Shown here: positions 23,089-35,069 of the stretch, piece by piece
Numbering within the stretch: the first letter of the stretch is position 1
How the letters are laid out: every line of letters starts with the position of its first letter
Origin: Hibiscus mutabilis
Taxonomy: Eukaryota; Streptophyta; Magnoliopsida; Malvales; Malvaceae
DNA length: 64,000 nucleotides
NCBI GenBank assembly: GCA_019671005.1
Contig: CM033744.1
Span: 16,980,128-17,044,127 of the forward strand
Direction: 5' to 3'
The notes under the pieces: model-generated
Database searches by the model: none
What the model was told of the DNA's origin: nothing
Seen by the model: the letters and a program-made list of their open reading frames with translations, nothing else
Position numbers and translations under genes: made by a program

Positions 23089-25723
23089 CTAGTTGGTTAG
23101 AAGCTTCTTAATCCACATTCCTTCACATATCCCAAGGGCCATTGCCCTAAACTCTGCCTCAGCACTGCTCCTAGAGACAACCGATTGTTTTTTACTTCTC
23201 CAAGTAACCAATACAAAGGTGCAATAACCACTTACGGATCTCCTATCTGTTAATTCACCTGCCCAACTTGAGTCTGTATACACTTTCACTGTTTTGTCCT
23301 GGTGTTTCTTGAAAATAAGCCCAGATCCTGGTGTGAACTTCAAGTATCTTAGGATCCTATTAACAGCCTCTAAGTGCTCTTCTCGGGGGTCACTCATGTG
23401 CTGGCTAACTATGCCCACTGAGTATGCAATATCTGGTCTAGTGAATGAAAGATAAATCAACTTTCCAACCAGCCTTTGGTAGGATTCCTTGTTCACAGGA
23501 TTCCCCATATCTTCTTTACCAAATTTCAAACCTGGGTCCATTGGAGTGTCAACTGGTCTACTCCCAAGCTTTCCCGTTTCTGTGAGTAGATCAAGGATAT
23601 ACTTCCTTTGATTGATAACCAAACCTTCCTTTGATCTTGCAACTTCCATTCCCAATAAGTACCTAAGACTTCCCAAGTCCTTGGTTTCGAACTCCTTTGC
23701 TAAAACAGATTTGAGCTTCTCTATTCCTTCTATGTCATCCCCTGTGGTAATCATATCATCAACATAGATAATTAAGAGAGTCATCTTACCATTGAATGCC
23801 ACCTTTCTAAACAAAGTATGGTCTGCTTGGCTTTGCTTGAAACCATTTTGAACCATAGCCTTCGCAAATCTCTCAAACCATGCTCTAGGACTGCTTCAAC
23901 CCATAGAGTGATTTATTTAGCTTGCATACTGTCTCTTTTGTCACCTTTCCTCCCAAGCCTGGTGGAATTTCCATGTACACTTCTTCAAGTCTTCCATTTA
24001 GGAATGCATTTTTGATATCCAATTGATGCAACTTTCAATCTTTATTAACTGCCACAGAAAACAACACTCTGATGGTGTTTAGCTTGGCTACTGGTGCAAA
24101 AGTTTCTTGATAGTCCACTCCATATGATTGAGTGAACCCTTTAGCAACTAGTCTTGCCTTGTGTCTTTCAATGCTCCCATCGGATTTGTAATTTACAGTA
24201 AAAACCCATTTGCACCCAACAGCCCTTTTCCCTTTCGGCATATTAGTCAAACTCCAGGTGTTATTCTTCTGCAATGCTTTAACCTCCTCTTCAACAGCTT
24301 TTCTCCATTCAGGACTTTCAAAAGCTTCTTCTACTATCTTGGGAATCTTCACACTATCAATACTAGCAGTAAAGGTTTTAAAACCAGACAATAATTTTCC
24401 ATAAGGAACGAATCTGTTAATAGGATGAACAGTGCATTTCCTTACCCCTTTTCTAATAGCAATAGGAAAGTCATCTAAATCAACAGTGGAAGAGTCTTGT
24501 GGGGATAATGTTACCTCTTATTTCCTTGGCAGCAGGACCCAAAACAGGCTCTTGGCAAATGTTAGGTTGTTCTTCAGTTACAGGTCCTTTCCTTCTTGTA
24601 TACACCTTGAGTGGAGTTTTTGAGGTGGTTTTAAGTGTTGGAGGAGGTGTTGTATAAGGACTGGTAATTTTTTACTGAGGAGAAGGAATTCAATAGGATT
24701 ACTAGGTGTAGCAGTCACAGGTTCATCATAGGTAGGCAAAGAAGGCAAGGAGGACACAAACTGTTGAGTATAGAGATTTTCATCAAGGATAGGCAACGAG
24801 ATGACAGGCTGTAGGTTAAAGGCTGAAATTCCCTGTATTTCTCCCCTGAATTTCAGTGCCTGCAAAATAAGGCTGATTTTCAAAGGTGACATCAAAGGAT
24901 ATGTAGGTTTTTCCTAGGGATGGGGAGTAACATTTGTAGCCCTTCTAACTCGAGGAGTATCCTATAAACACACATCTTAGTGACCTAGGATCAAGTTTAC
25001 CCCGATTACTGTTATGCACATGAACAAAGGCTGTGCATCCGAAGACTCGAAGTGGAAGAACTGAGGATAATGGTTTGAAATGTGGAAAGTGAGACAAAAG
25101 TGTTTCAGTAGGTACCCTGAATCCTAGTGTCTTGCTAGGCATCCGATTAATAAGGTATGTGGCAGTAAGAAGAGCTTCCCCCAAAGATATTTAGGAGCTT
25201 TAGCCGAAAATAAGAGGGACCTAGTGACCTCTAGAAGATGTCTATTTTTTCGCTCAGCCACTCCATTTTGTTGAAGGGTCTTAACACAGGAAGTTAAATG
25301 CAAAATTCCTTTTTCTTTAAAAAAAGACCCAAGAGACCTGCTAAGATACTCACTACCATTATCGCTCCTCACCGTTTTAATTTGTTTTTCAAATTGGGTT
25401 TCAATCATCTGATAGAAATTTCTAAAGATTGTGTCTACATCAGATTTATCTCTCATCAAGAATGTCCAAGTGACTCTAGAATAGTCATCAATAAAAGACA
25501 CAAACCATCTAAACCCAGAAATGCCTTTTACTTTAGAAGGGCCCCAAATGTCACTATGAATAATAGAAAATGGGGAAGTAGGTTTAAATTTGGAGGAAAC
25601 ATATGGTTTTCGTGTATGTTTGGCCATTTGACACACTTCACAGTTAAAAGAAGATGGACTTTTATTTATAAATAAATTGGGAAACAACTTTGCAAGATAG
25701 AAAAAATTGGGATGTAATGCCAT
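23089..25723 (-). pseudogene. Copia pol: integrase, reverse transcriptase, RNase H, frame-broken
   Basis: Integrase starts with a damaged zinc-binding region (CEVCQMAKHTR at about 25640) and keeps the core Asp and Glu contexts (HSDIWGPSK, RSDNGSEY, NGVAERKNRHL). The next segment, 25184-24945, has LINRMPSKTLG and GCTAFVHVH in another frame. RT begins near 24340 (EWRKAVEEEVKAL, GCKWVF) and continues in 23856-23089 with the catalytic IYVDDMI and RNase H words VYTDSSWAG and SSAEAEFRA. An in-frame stop near 24035 and shifts near 25180 and 24900 separate the pieces. No protease was found. The chain ends at KKLLTN; Copia RNase H usually continues a little further. Confidence 0.9.
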
Positions 25724-25734
25724 AGCTTTATTTC

Positions 25735-25912
25735 ACTAGAAATCGAATTGGTGGAGGAAATTGAAGTCTGAAGGCATCCGATTAATAAGGTATGTGGCGG
25801 ACAAACTGGAAAATTCTCTTCTTTTGCCTTTAGTGGCCAAGATCCTGCTTTTGGCCCCATCATATTCCCCATGAAGGCCAGACAAAAACTAGAAAATTCT
25901 CTTCTGGTTTTT
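25735..25912 (-). repeat. Rearranged junction inside the Copia element
   Basis: The word GCATCCGATTAATAAGGTAT from the integrase region (25139-25158, continuing through TGTGGC) is repeated near 25773-25798 in the same orientation, and GAAAATTCTCTTCT occurs twice (near 25811 and 25891). Gag end and protease, expected here, are absent. The pattern resembles template switching during reverse transcription or repair with filler sequence. Confidence 0.7.
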
Positions 25913-26445
25913 TAGACTATTGTAAAAATAACATCTTCAGAACACTTCCAATCACTAGCTTCATATAGATCAATTTGCTGCCAGCATTTAGTCAAGACCC
26001 CAAAATATTGAGCTACAATCATCTCTCCTTGGCGAAGATCTTTGATTTGATTTTCCACCCCAAAGAGTTCTGAGGTGTTATCAATACTTGAATATGTATC
26101 TCGAGCAGCATTCCAGATTTCGGCAGCAGTTTTATAGAGCATAAAGTTTTCTCCTACTTCAGGAATCATGGAGTTGATCAACCATGACATGATCATGGAA
26201 TTTTCACTTAACCAATTGCTGTAAGTAGGATCAGTTTTTTCTGGAATTTTCAGAGAATCAGAAAGATAGGATTCTTTTCTTCTACCGGTGATATAAAGCC
26301 TCACAGATTGAGACCATGGAAGGTAGTTGTTCCCATTAAGTTTGTAGGAGGTAATGGGAGAAAGAGAGGCATCGGGTAATGAAAAATCAGCCTGTCGAGT
26401 GGTCACAGGAGTGCTAACATCAGAGGAAGAATCTGATCCAGCCAT
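25912..26445 (-). pseudogene. Copia gag, truncated
   Basis: A 177-residue frame starts MAGSDSSSDVS. It contains the typical N-terminal Copia gag words KLNGNNYLPWSQSV and a UBN2-type helical region (IWNAARDTYSSIDN, LRQGEMIVAQYFGVL, WQQIDLY). It stops at FTIV before any zinc knuckle, whereas family members usually run on for 100 or more residues. The break coincides with rearranged sequence at 25740-25912. Gag would bind element RNA and form particles; this fragment probably cannot. Confidence 0.85.
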
Positions 26446-26516
26446 GGAGAAAGGAGATGTCGACAGAGAAGAAGAATAATTTTAATGGAAAAGAGGATCG
26501 GTCTAGACTGATACCA

Positions 26517-26775
26517 TGTAGAAATCAGAGTTTTATTATAATTACTCTGTTAATTTCGATGAACAACAGAAAGTCCTTTTAAAGACTTTTTACAAGGAGT
26601 TTTATCCTTAGTAATTAACTACAAGGATAAGACTTTTATCTCTTTACAAAGTTTAAATAAAACTAAACTACTTGTTAGGATAAGATTACATCTCCTAATA
26701 GAATTATAACTTTACTAGGATAAGATTACAACTCCTAATAGAATTATAACTCTATTTTACTCGTGCTAACCAACA
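26517..26775 (-). repeat. Copia 5' LTR
   Basis: Same length and ends as the 3' LTR, with 5 base differences. The primer site TGGTATCAGTC (minus strand, about 26505-26516) directly abuts it, a tRNA-Met type complement. Confidence 0.92.
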
Positions 26776-26780
26776 TAAAC

Positions 26781-28151
26781 CTCTTTTGATTTAGCACCTT
26801 TTTTGTTATGGTTTGCTAAAAATCTTCATTTGACCTTTTAATACTACTTCTGAAACTGAATTTTGGTTAAGCAGTGGTTTCAGAATTGTTTTTAATAGTT
26901 ATATTCACTTTCCTTTTGGTAGTTATTACTTTTCCTGCATATCTATAAATCATCCAGTGCACTTGCCTTTGTTTAAAACATACATTTTGGATAAATAAAT
27001 TCCAATTACTTCGTCAAAGTACTCTTTTGAGAGTTATTGAATTAAACTAAAGAAAGTAATTCCAGTTACTTCATCCAGTTTCTATTTTGAGAAGCATCGA
27101 GTAAACTATATCAGCCAAGTCCATTAGCGATAATGCTTCCAACTTAGCAGTTGCATAACTGCCATTATATGCCTTCTAACTTACCACCAATACAAGTTCT
27201 GTCACTTTTGAGAGCGCAGCTTTTAACTTAGAATGCCTATGCTGTAGGTCTGTTCTTTATTGACCACAAGTTCAAACAGAACCCACTAAACTACAAATTT
27301 ACCTAGGAAAGAGATAGGACTGGGTAGACGGGAGGGTGGGGGTAGCAGCTTGAGGGAGTGAGACACTATTAAAGGGATATAAAACTGGTTTGTTCAGGGA
27401 TGCTGCTGCTTCTGGTTTTTTGGCAGATATAGCTGCTTGAAAGTTTAATTTTCTCTCCCTCGTATCTCTCTTAACTAAAAATAGTGTGGAAAGTACAATG
27501 GGCAATGATAAGTTTCTGCTTCTTTTCTCTGCCCAAAGTAATTTCCCTTGTGTATCCCTAACAACTTGTTCTTTCAACAAGCTGAGCTGCCTGATGTGCT
27601 GTATCCTGGATAAGGCTTTTCAAGCCCAGCCTCAGCCAGAGACATTATTAATTTTAATTCTATAAAATATTTAAAACTATTAAGATGTTAATATAAAAGT
27701 AGTTCTTTAATATTTTATTTTAATATTTCCGGGCCTTTTGGGCCACGGGGCCAGGCCTGAAGCAAGGGTTTTGAGGTGTTATTCGGGTTGGTCTTTGTCC
27801 TTGGACACCTCTACTAACAAGTAGGTATGGCAAGAATGCTCAAGTATCAGGAAAAGTAACTTATATAAGAATGCTCTTATAGTCAGCTGTTATGCTTTGA
27901 TGCATAGAGTTTTATTTTTGATAAATACTGTAGTTCCATCATTTTCATTTATTCTAGATTCAAACAAATTAGCAAGGCTAAAATGTGTGTTCCTTTTGTA
28001 ATTGTGATTACTTCATCATTTAATTACTACCTGAGCAGTCCAATGTCATTTTGGTGTAAATTTATTTCAATATCTGTATAGTGTCAATTAAAAAAAATCT
28101 ATTTTATCATTGTGGGCTTTGCATTAAGATATCAATTGATGACTTCTGCAG
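26781..28151. other. Remaining intron-like sequence after the Copia element
   Basis: No exon was recognised. A minus-strand frame of 93 codons at 27299-27580 has no family signature. GC-rich text at 27730-27770 (GGGCCTTTTGGGCCACGGGG) may be a repeat fragment. Confidence 0.4.
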
Positions 28152-30286
28152 GAAGATACTTGGTGTTTTGGTTGGCAGAACAGTGGAGTGCAATCTAAAG
28201 ATGGGAAAGATATGATTCTTTTGGGAGGTATACCCTTAAATTCCTTGTTTGAACTCATTTGTCATTTTCTTTGCAAAATATAAGAGTGGAAAACCTCTGT
28301 GCTTTTGTGGATCTTATGCTAATACTTTTCTCTAATGGTCTACATTGTGCACATTAAAAGAAGTTTTAACATGTACTCTGTAACAGTCTAACATAGGCTC
28401 ACCTTGGGATTGACAATTGTTAGAGTGGAAAAATAATCTGAACATAAAAAGCCTGCCTGAAAAAAAGCCCAAATTTGACACAAACCAATTCAAGCTGAAC
28501 ACAAAAGCAAAACTCTGAGCACTAAGAAACTTGAATCTGAAACATTATGAATATAACCAGATTCCAAATGGCTCTAAACCGAAAATCACTCTTAAAGTGT
28601 CTCAAGTTACAAAAAATCCCGCGCGGGATACCTAGAAGCAACCCAAAACTGGAATTACCCTAGATCAAAGAAATTTGAACAGGGAATGACCTTAACCTGA
28701 CCCATATTTGGGATGAATTGCACCTGTAGACAATCCAATCCAAACCCTCACAATTTCCACTTCCAGCAATCTTCTATTATCCTTTATTCCCAATTGGTCA
28801 CATTTCTGCTATAGAAACATCTTCATAACCCTGTTTCCTTCTGAGAGATCATAACCTTTGAACTTCTACTTCCAAAGACTGCAAGAGAATGTGTTTTACA
28901 TACCGTAATTCTCTTTTTTTCTAAAGTGGTTTATAAGAACCTTCTCTAAATCATCTAAAACACTTTCCACGATAGAAATAGAACTTTGGTTTTCTGCATA
29001 TTTGACACTTCCATCTCAACCTGTAATATTATTAATGTTTCTGCGTCAACCAAAAACCTAAGATGTGAATTTTAGTTGTCCTTATACTGTTTCCATGTCA
29101 CTGGTGATCAGTGGCATTGATCTTTCTGAAAAAACTGACAAAAATTACAAGTTCAGTTCAACAATCATTGCAATTTATTCTAGCTAATCTATTTTTCTAC
29201 TACATTGTGAACAAGAGAACGATCTAATAATCTAACATGAAAGGTTTTGATACGATTTTCATTTATTTAATTTCTTGACAATGCAGATTTGGTGCTTTCA
29301 AATAAGTTGGTTGTATATGATATAGAAAATCAGACCATTGGATGGACTGAATACAACTGTAAGTACCCTCTCAAAAAACTTTACCTGGTTTTAGGTTAAA
29401 ACTATTATTATTGTTGTTGTTTGCTTATTATTGCTTCATTTTCTATGTTCAGACGTGTTGACTTCCTAAATCTACACATTATTTTTTGTAGGGTTGTATC
29501 TCCTCTAGGTCTACTTTTGATTTTTTTTGTTTAATAATTGTTAGTAAGTTCAAAACTTAATGTCCGCCTTTCTATTTTCAGAACTTTCGAAGCCTTATCC
29601 TATTTCATTTTCCTAAATACAGAAGTTTTTATATTTCCTAACATTATAATGCGACTTACAAAATAAAGGTTTTGGATCGTAAATTAAATTGTTAAAAAGC
29701 ACCTGTAAATATAAGTTATGATTTTGTTTTATCAATATTTAGCTATTGGTGCATTTAAAATTAATTTTCCTATATTCTTTCAAATATATTGGTAGATTGA
29801 AACTTAACTAATTTGTATATAATGTGTGTAATTTTACATTCTCATTATTTCTGGTAAAATGTGTCAAATTGAAAATAGACATTCAGTTGTTGGTCCTCAT
29901 AAGCATGTATAGACTTCCTTATGATTTCTTTCCAGCACTAATGCGAGCATGCAAATTAGTCCTGTGTTACTTGCATCGTTTTTTATTTCGGAGAAAGAAC
30001 TAAAACAGGAAGTTATGTACTCTTTTAGCTAATTAATTAGGATACTCAACTTAGAATTATTGTTCCTTCACCCTACCCATAATGTGGTAGCTGGAAATTA
30101 GCTTCTCTGAAATGTCATTATGGTTAACTTTTAGGCTCTTCGAGCATCAAGCTGAGGGATGGAAGTTCGGGGGAGGAGTATTCTGTTGGTGCCCATGATA
30201 TTGCTTCAGGTTCCAGTTTGAGAATTGGAGGGATTCTAACATTATTGTCTATAATAATTGCTTTACTGCACAGCTCTATAGCTTAG
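28152..30286 (+). CDS. Aspartic protease last three exons: lobe end and GPI-type tail
   Basis: Exon 28152-28227 (EDTWCFGWQNSGVQS...ILLG), exon 29287-29358 (DLVLSNKLVVYDIENQTIGW) and exon 30135-30286 have consensus acceptors and donors and splice in frame. The end is Ser-rich (GSSLRIGG) followed by about 15 hydrophobic residues (ILTLLSIIIALLHSS) and a stop at 30284-30286, as expected for a GPI attachment signal. These exons are undamaged although the centre of the gene is not. Confidence 0.8.
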
Positions 30287-31310
30287 ATTGTTGGAACTTG
30301 GAACCAGCAGTGAAACATTCATTGATTCTGTTGTACCATAATTCATGTTATTTTTTTCAGTGAAAATGTGGTGTTTTTTTCCTTCTTTTTCCAACTCAGA
30401 TACAATAGCATCATTAATTTATACGTGTTTGGAGCTGTTTGCAGCATTGCAATGTACAATTTCCCAATATAAATTTCATATAGCTTGCTAGAATATGAAT
30501 GCCCTTTGGAATTGGCATACTTTTTGGTTAAGTTTGTATTTACAAATAAATACTAGAACTAGGATAATACTATTATTTACAAATAAACACTAGGACTAGG
30601 ATTATATAGATCAACATTTTCTTTTATATAATGGATATCACACTAGGACTAGGATAATATAGTTTGTATTTGCAAGTAATCAAGGGTTAATTGGTCATAA
30701 AACAAGAATTTAGGGCCTATATCAAAGAATTTGAAATTTAAAGATTAAGTTGGAGAAATGCCCTGGTTGGTAATTTATCTAATTCTTTAGGGTGACTGAT
30801 CCTTTCTTATTTAGGCTTATTAATTTAGGAGAGTCAAAGGGAAATTAAATTAATATTATGGGGATCTAATTTATGGTATATTCTAATATTAAGGGTAAAT
30901 TACATTAGAGGTCACTCTATTATTTGAAGTTACAAACATATCATTCAATTATTAAAACTTGCAATTGGGTCACTCAATTAAAGTTCGGTTATAGTTGGGT
31001 CGTTCTTTCGTTAAAATTCAAATGTATATCTAACACGGCTTGATATAATGACAATTTTAGTCCTAAAAGCTTATATATTTTGTCTTTCGATAAAATTCAA
31101 ATGTATATCTAACAATACTTGATATAATGACAGTTTTAGTCCTTAAAACTTATATATTTATCTATTTAGTCCTAATTTGAAATAATTTGATAAATTTAAC
31201 CCTTCATGCTTAAAAATATATCAATTTAGTCATTTACCCAAAAATCGTTTATTTTTTTTCAGTCATCATCAATAAATTGCATGAAATATAAGAATTTCAC
31301 GAGAATAAGC
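30287..31310. other. 3' flank of the aspartic protease and decayed repeats
   Basis: The word ACTAGGACTAGGAT recurs near 30549, 30590 and 30642. A 70-bp unit (TAAAATTCAAATGTATATCT...) is duplicated in tandem at about 31013-31085 and 31088-31160, within text of the TTTAGTCC/GGTCACTC type seen in Mutator-like plant repeats. No gene. Confidence 0.5.
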
Positions 31311-31318
31311 TTGGAAAC

Positions 31319-32250
31319 TAGGGATGGCAATGGATCTTGGACCCGACCTGAATCCGTAGATCCAGATCCGTTTGATACGGCATGGATCCTAAAATTTTGG
31401 ACCCAACGGATTCGGGCCGGATCTGAATCCTCTGATTAAAGTACGGATCCGGGTCCGGATCTGACACTAAGATCTGGACCAAGACCCGTTTACCCATTTA
31501 TAGAAAAACACACCTTTGGTTTTAAAATATTATTTCCCTTCCTTTGCTTTAATTTTATATTTCACATTATTCTCTAATGTAATTTTTATTTATTTATGAC
31601 ACTTTTGAAGGAACACATGCTTGTTCCACTATTAATGAAGATTGTGATGATAATGCGGAAGTGGTGGATATCATTGACATGATAAAGAAGAAAGTTATTA
31701 TATCACATAATCTTAATATTAATATTTAAATTTCACAAATATTATTTTCATTAAACAAAATTTTCTCTTTGGTTGGTTGTTTCTTGTTTGTTTTAAGATG
31801 TTGATGATTTAAGTAGTGATGAAGACTAGCACTCTAAGGAGGTAGAATTGCAGTATCCGGCTTGCGACAATGGAATATTTCATGATCTACATTTTTTAAT
31901 GTTTGTGTTATTCAAAAGACATTTGTGTAATTGTGTTGGAGTTTTTGTTTGAGACTTTAGTTTATCGTTTTTTATTCTGTTACTAGTTGTATTGAAATTA
32001 ATCTTTCTTTCATTGGAGATGTGATGTAAAATTAGTCAATGACAGTTTTATTACGTTAAAAAATAGGTTGAATGGTCATTTTTTAACAGACCCGTTTTGG
32101 ACCCGAATCCGTGAGATCCGTTGGATTTGGATCCGAGTCTCAATTTTCTAGACCCGCAGATCCGGGGTGGGTATGGATCTAGGATGGGAAAAAAGGCCTA
32201 GATCTGGGTCCAGCTGGATTCGGTCCAGATCCGGCCCGTTGCCATCCCTA
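31319..32250. mobile_element. 932-bp hAT-type element
   Basis: The target duplication TTGGAAAC is perfect (31311-31318 and 32251-32258). Inverted ends are TAGGGATGGCAATGG and TAGGGATGGCAACGG. Both subterminal regions carry many GATCCGG/GGATCTGG words. A short internal frame (31610-31730, HACSTINEDCDDNAEVVDI) might be a leftover of a protein gene but shows no transposase motif, so the element is non-autonomous. Confidence 0.88.
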
Positions 32251-32564
32251 TTGGAAACTACTACTCCAAAGACAATTGTATATGTTAAAAGGCTGCAAAA
32301 TTAAAGATTTTAACTGTAAATTTTTATCTTAAATATATTCAAAATCAAGAACGAGTTCTAAAATATCTTGGAACTTTAGAGATTTTTTTGTAGAAAAATA
32401 TAATGAGAATATTAATTTTTAATCTTGTAAAGTAAATATACAAATATTTTTATAATCATTAGTTATTACATAAAATAACTTTTTATCTTAATCATCTAAT
32501 TTTTTTCACATCATTAACATAAAACTATCATATCAACCCTTACCAGTCAAAATGAATGAAATTT

Positions 32565-32962
32565 TAACATAGTTAAAAATGATCACTAAACTTTTAAAAA
32601 AATTCATTTTGGCCTTATATTAACAAACATTTAAAAAAATCTACAAAATTATTTTAATATTTTTATAATTTTAAAACTAATTTGTGAATTTTCATATACA
32701 TTTAAAATAATTTCCGATTCTTTTAAATTATTGTTTAAAATATTAAGAAATGTCAAAAATAAAATTTTAGTTACAATTCATGAGCTAAATGAGAAATTTC
32801 TTATTAATTTTAGCATGCCACATCACCCCTTAATGACAGCCAACGACATGCATATTTTGCAACAAAACCTAAATTTTAATGATTATTTTATAATATTTAA
32901 AAATTTTGTGATCAAAATAAATATTTTAAAATAATTTAGTGACCATTATTTAACTTTACCTT
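32565..32962. mobile_element. Probable MITE with ~45-bp imperfect inverted ends
   Basis: The left AGTTAAAAATGATCACTAAA and the reversed right AGTTAAATAATGGTCACTAA correspond, and the match continues for about 45 bases. No target duplication could be set, so borders are approximate. Confidence 0.45.
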
Positions 32963-33034
32963 TTTTATACAAGTGCAAAATAAAAGATGATAAACAATCT
33001 AATAACCATATTCCGAAAATCATTAAATGAAGCT

Positions 33035-33615
33035 TTCCTCGGGGTGTGCAAAACTCAATGAATTATTCAGTTTGACTCGATATGAAAATGTTCGTCTCGT
33101 AAATTCATATACTCAATTAAAAAAATTCAAATAAAGTTTAAGTAATAAAATAAAAAATTAAATAACTCGGATTTTTTTGAACAATTTCTACCTAGAGAGA
33201 GGAGGGGAAAAGAGAATTTTTGCTCCTATTGGGTCTTGAACCCATAACCTATGGGGAATGAGACAATGTCAACTGAGAGCGTTAACCATATGCTCTAGAA
33301 ATTGTTGACATAACTCGAAATTTTTAATAATTAATGGATTTGTTTTCAAGTTCGAATTGAGTATGTAAATTTTGCCTACATGAAAAACTATATATGTATT
33401 GCATATAATTATAGAAAACCGTTTAAATTGAACGAATTAGTATCATAACATTATAAATGTTTACAAAAAAATTTGAACAAAAACTCAAACTCGACTCGAT
33501 TGGGCTCGGCTCAAATTTCATAAACTCGACTGGACTAAAAAAAAGTTCAAATAAAGTTTGAGTTATAAAATCTTACTCGACAAACTCGAAATTTTTTTAC
33601 TCGACTCGATGTAAT
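33035..33615. repeat. ACTCGA-rich repeat containing a tRNA-like insert
   Basis: Both halves repeat CAAATAAAGTTT(A/G)AGT and AACTCGA phrases (about 33130 and 33550). Between them, near 33228-33300, the minus strand shows a B-box-like GGTTCAAGACC preceded by GGTTAACGCTCTCAG, similar to a tRNA-derived SINE head. Termini were not defined. Confidence 0.35.
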
Positions 33616-33962
33616 ACCCAACCCTAATCGGTACGACTACTTCACAGTTCAACTTTGAAATCCAAGGTTAATGAGGCTTTCATTTCAGTCACAAAACTAA
33701 ACATTAAGAACATAATACGAGTTACCAACAACTATAAAGTTGCAATTCTACCCAACACACGAGATAGAAAGGACCATTTCCCAGACACATTAATACAGCC
33801 GGGTCCAACCTCTCTGCTCCGTTCTTTAACACCAAATCCATTCCCCTCCGTACAACAATGAATATAAAACTAAAATCAAAGCAAATCTTCATAGTAGTAG
33901 TAACCAACAAAGCAAACCTTTCTCATGCAGGAGCCTGCCTTTGTACCTCCTACAGCAGATTA

Positions 33963-35069
33963 TTACTTTCCGGGATCGAACCTTGGGAGATTGATACGAG
34001 ACTCCTTCAAGGGCCGACCAATCTGTTCCTATTTCTCAACTCATTTCCGCCTCCTTTACTCACTCTCATTCTCAACTGGCTGCACTTTGGCATGAGCATT
34101 GCAAGTATTAGATAGGTTGTTTGAGATTGAATCAAAGAATAGCCAAACAACAGCACAATCATCAACTTTAGAGGTCCAAGCTCTAACAGCCGTCTCAACC
34201 AAAGCTCGTGCAGCAGATGAGCGAGTTCGGCTAGATGCTACGATATCTACCACTTCCTTGTTTGAAAGCACATCCCAAATCTGCAAAAACATTGGAGCAA
34301 GCCTTATTAGAACTAGAGATAAGGGCTCAAATGTCATTTCATGTTTTGATTTTGAAAAGATACCTGAGGCACAGAGATGAGACCAAAAGCCCTTGTCATG
34401 GCAAGGCCACGTGAATCACTGTTTGGTAACCAAACTCGGGAAACCTCAGGTTCATCTTTATATTTCCGAATTCTCTATTCCTCCGTTGTAAAGAAGTAAA
34501 AAGGATGATTTAGAATAAGCTTGATGTTGAAATTATAATAACAGAAAATGAGAATCAAGCAACCAAATAGAACATGGATCTTTATTCCTTGTGCATTCTG
34601 TTTTTAATGCCAGGCCATGTAATCAAGCAATTTGAATCAATAATTTTGTTTTAACTATGATGCTTTTTAGTTTGAAACGCAGCAGAAAACAATTAAATAC
34701 AATGCAAGAACAAAATTGCACGTATGGATGAAATTGGGTTGATTAAAACAGACAAGCGGACCTGGAAGACTTGGTTTAAGATCAGCAGTCAACTGAACTG
34801 CAATTACTTAATCGACTTTTTCCCTTGTACCTAAGACAGCTCTGGATGGACCCTATAAAAAGAGCCAAAATTATGTTTAACTAAGGATGGTCGACCCCAA
34901 CCCCAAACAATATTAGCATGCATTCTAAGATCCCTATCCATTACTTTGAAAGCCTTCAGAAAGGACTCTTTAAGTGTCTGAAACATCTCCAAATGCTTTT
35001 CATCAGCTGTTGAAAATGCAGTATCCGCAGAGTTCATGCTTCCACGCTCCAGCAGTGTTCAAATTGAAC
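33963..35069 (-). pseudogene. PP2C-type protein phosphatase pseudogene (clade E-like)
   Basis: Plant PP2Cs are Mg/Mn-dependent Ser/Thr phosphatases. From 35069 downward: NTAGAW, frame break, then MNSADTAFSTADEKHLEMFQ and KAFKVMDRDLRMHANI. The following block (normally the CSGTTA strand) is replaced by unrelated residues. Next come GPSRAVLGTR and VIAVQLTADLKPSLP near 34840-34760, DEPEVSRVWLPNSDSRGLAM near 34450-34390 with the metal-binding GDFCLKD words missing, then IWDVLSNKEVVDIVAS and SAARALVETAVRAW, where the usual Asp-Gly before IWD falls outside the exon, and KVDDCAVVWLF. A tail near 34010-33963 reads ESRINLPRFDPGK then stop. The N-terminal third is absent. Missing metal ligands and frame breaks show a non-functional copy. 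The Tat element at 35160 lies 90 bp upstream and may have removed or displaced the 5' end. Confidence 0.85.

Larger units (their letters stand above)
22556..26775 (-). mobile_element. Copia (Ty1) retrotransposon, end-complete, defective
   Basis: LTRs of 259 bp bound it at 22556-22814 and 26517-26775, with a perfect TAAAC target duplication (22551-22555 and 26776-26780). I count 5 differences between the LTRs, about 98% identity, so the insertion is fairly recent. Gag, integrase, RT and RNase H are in the Copia order on the minus strand. The gag end and protease are missing and the frame is broken several times. It sits in the aspartic protease locus in the antisense direction. The lineage within Copia was not determined. 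Confidence 0.95.
15971..30286 (+). pseudogene. A1 aspartic protease gene, A36-like, with decayed centre
   Basis: Pepsin-like proteases of this plant group are secreted, GPI-anchored and known from pollen. Exon 1 (15971-16209) gives a hydrophobic signal peptide (LALLAVTVAAMVVAEL). Exon 2 (16960-17089) has the first catalytic motif VDTGSD and WVNCAGC. Exon 3 (17251-17498) has LYDPKRSSTSS and VYGDGSSTAGYFV. These three join in frame through GT-AG introns. The centre (19595-20855) has stops and frameshifts, and the exon or exons between the second Asp motif and EDTWCFGW were not found. Three good exons close the gene: 28152-28227, 29287-29358 and 30135-30286. Introns hold two hAT elements, a solo LTR and a Copia element. 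I infer a recent pseudogene because the outer exons remain clean. ATG at 15971 was chosen over nearby non-ATG frames. Confidence 0.8.

Noticed and set aside
27299..27580. 93-codon minus-strand frame
   Set aside because: No recognisable family, no splice or conservation signal, located in intron-like sequence; could be a retrotransposon scrap but not supportable.
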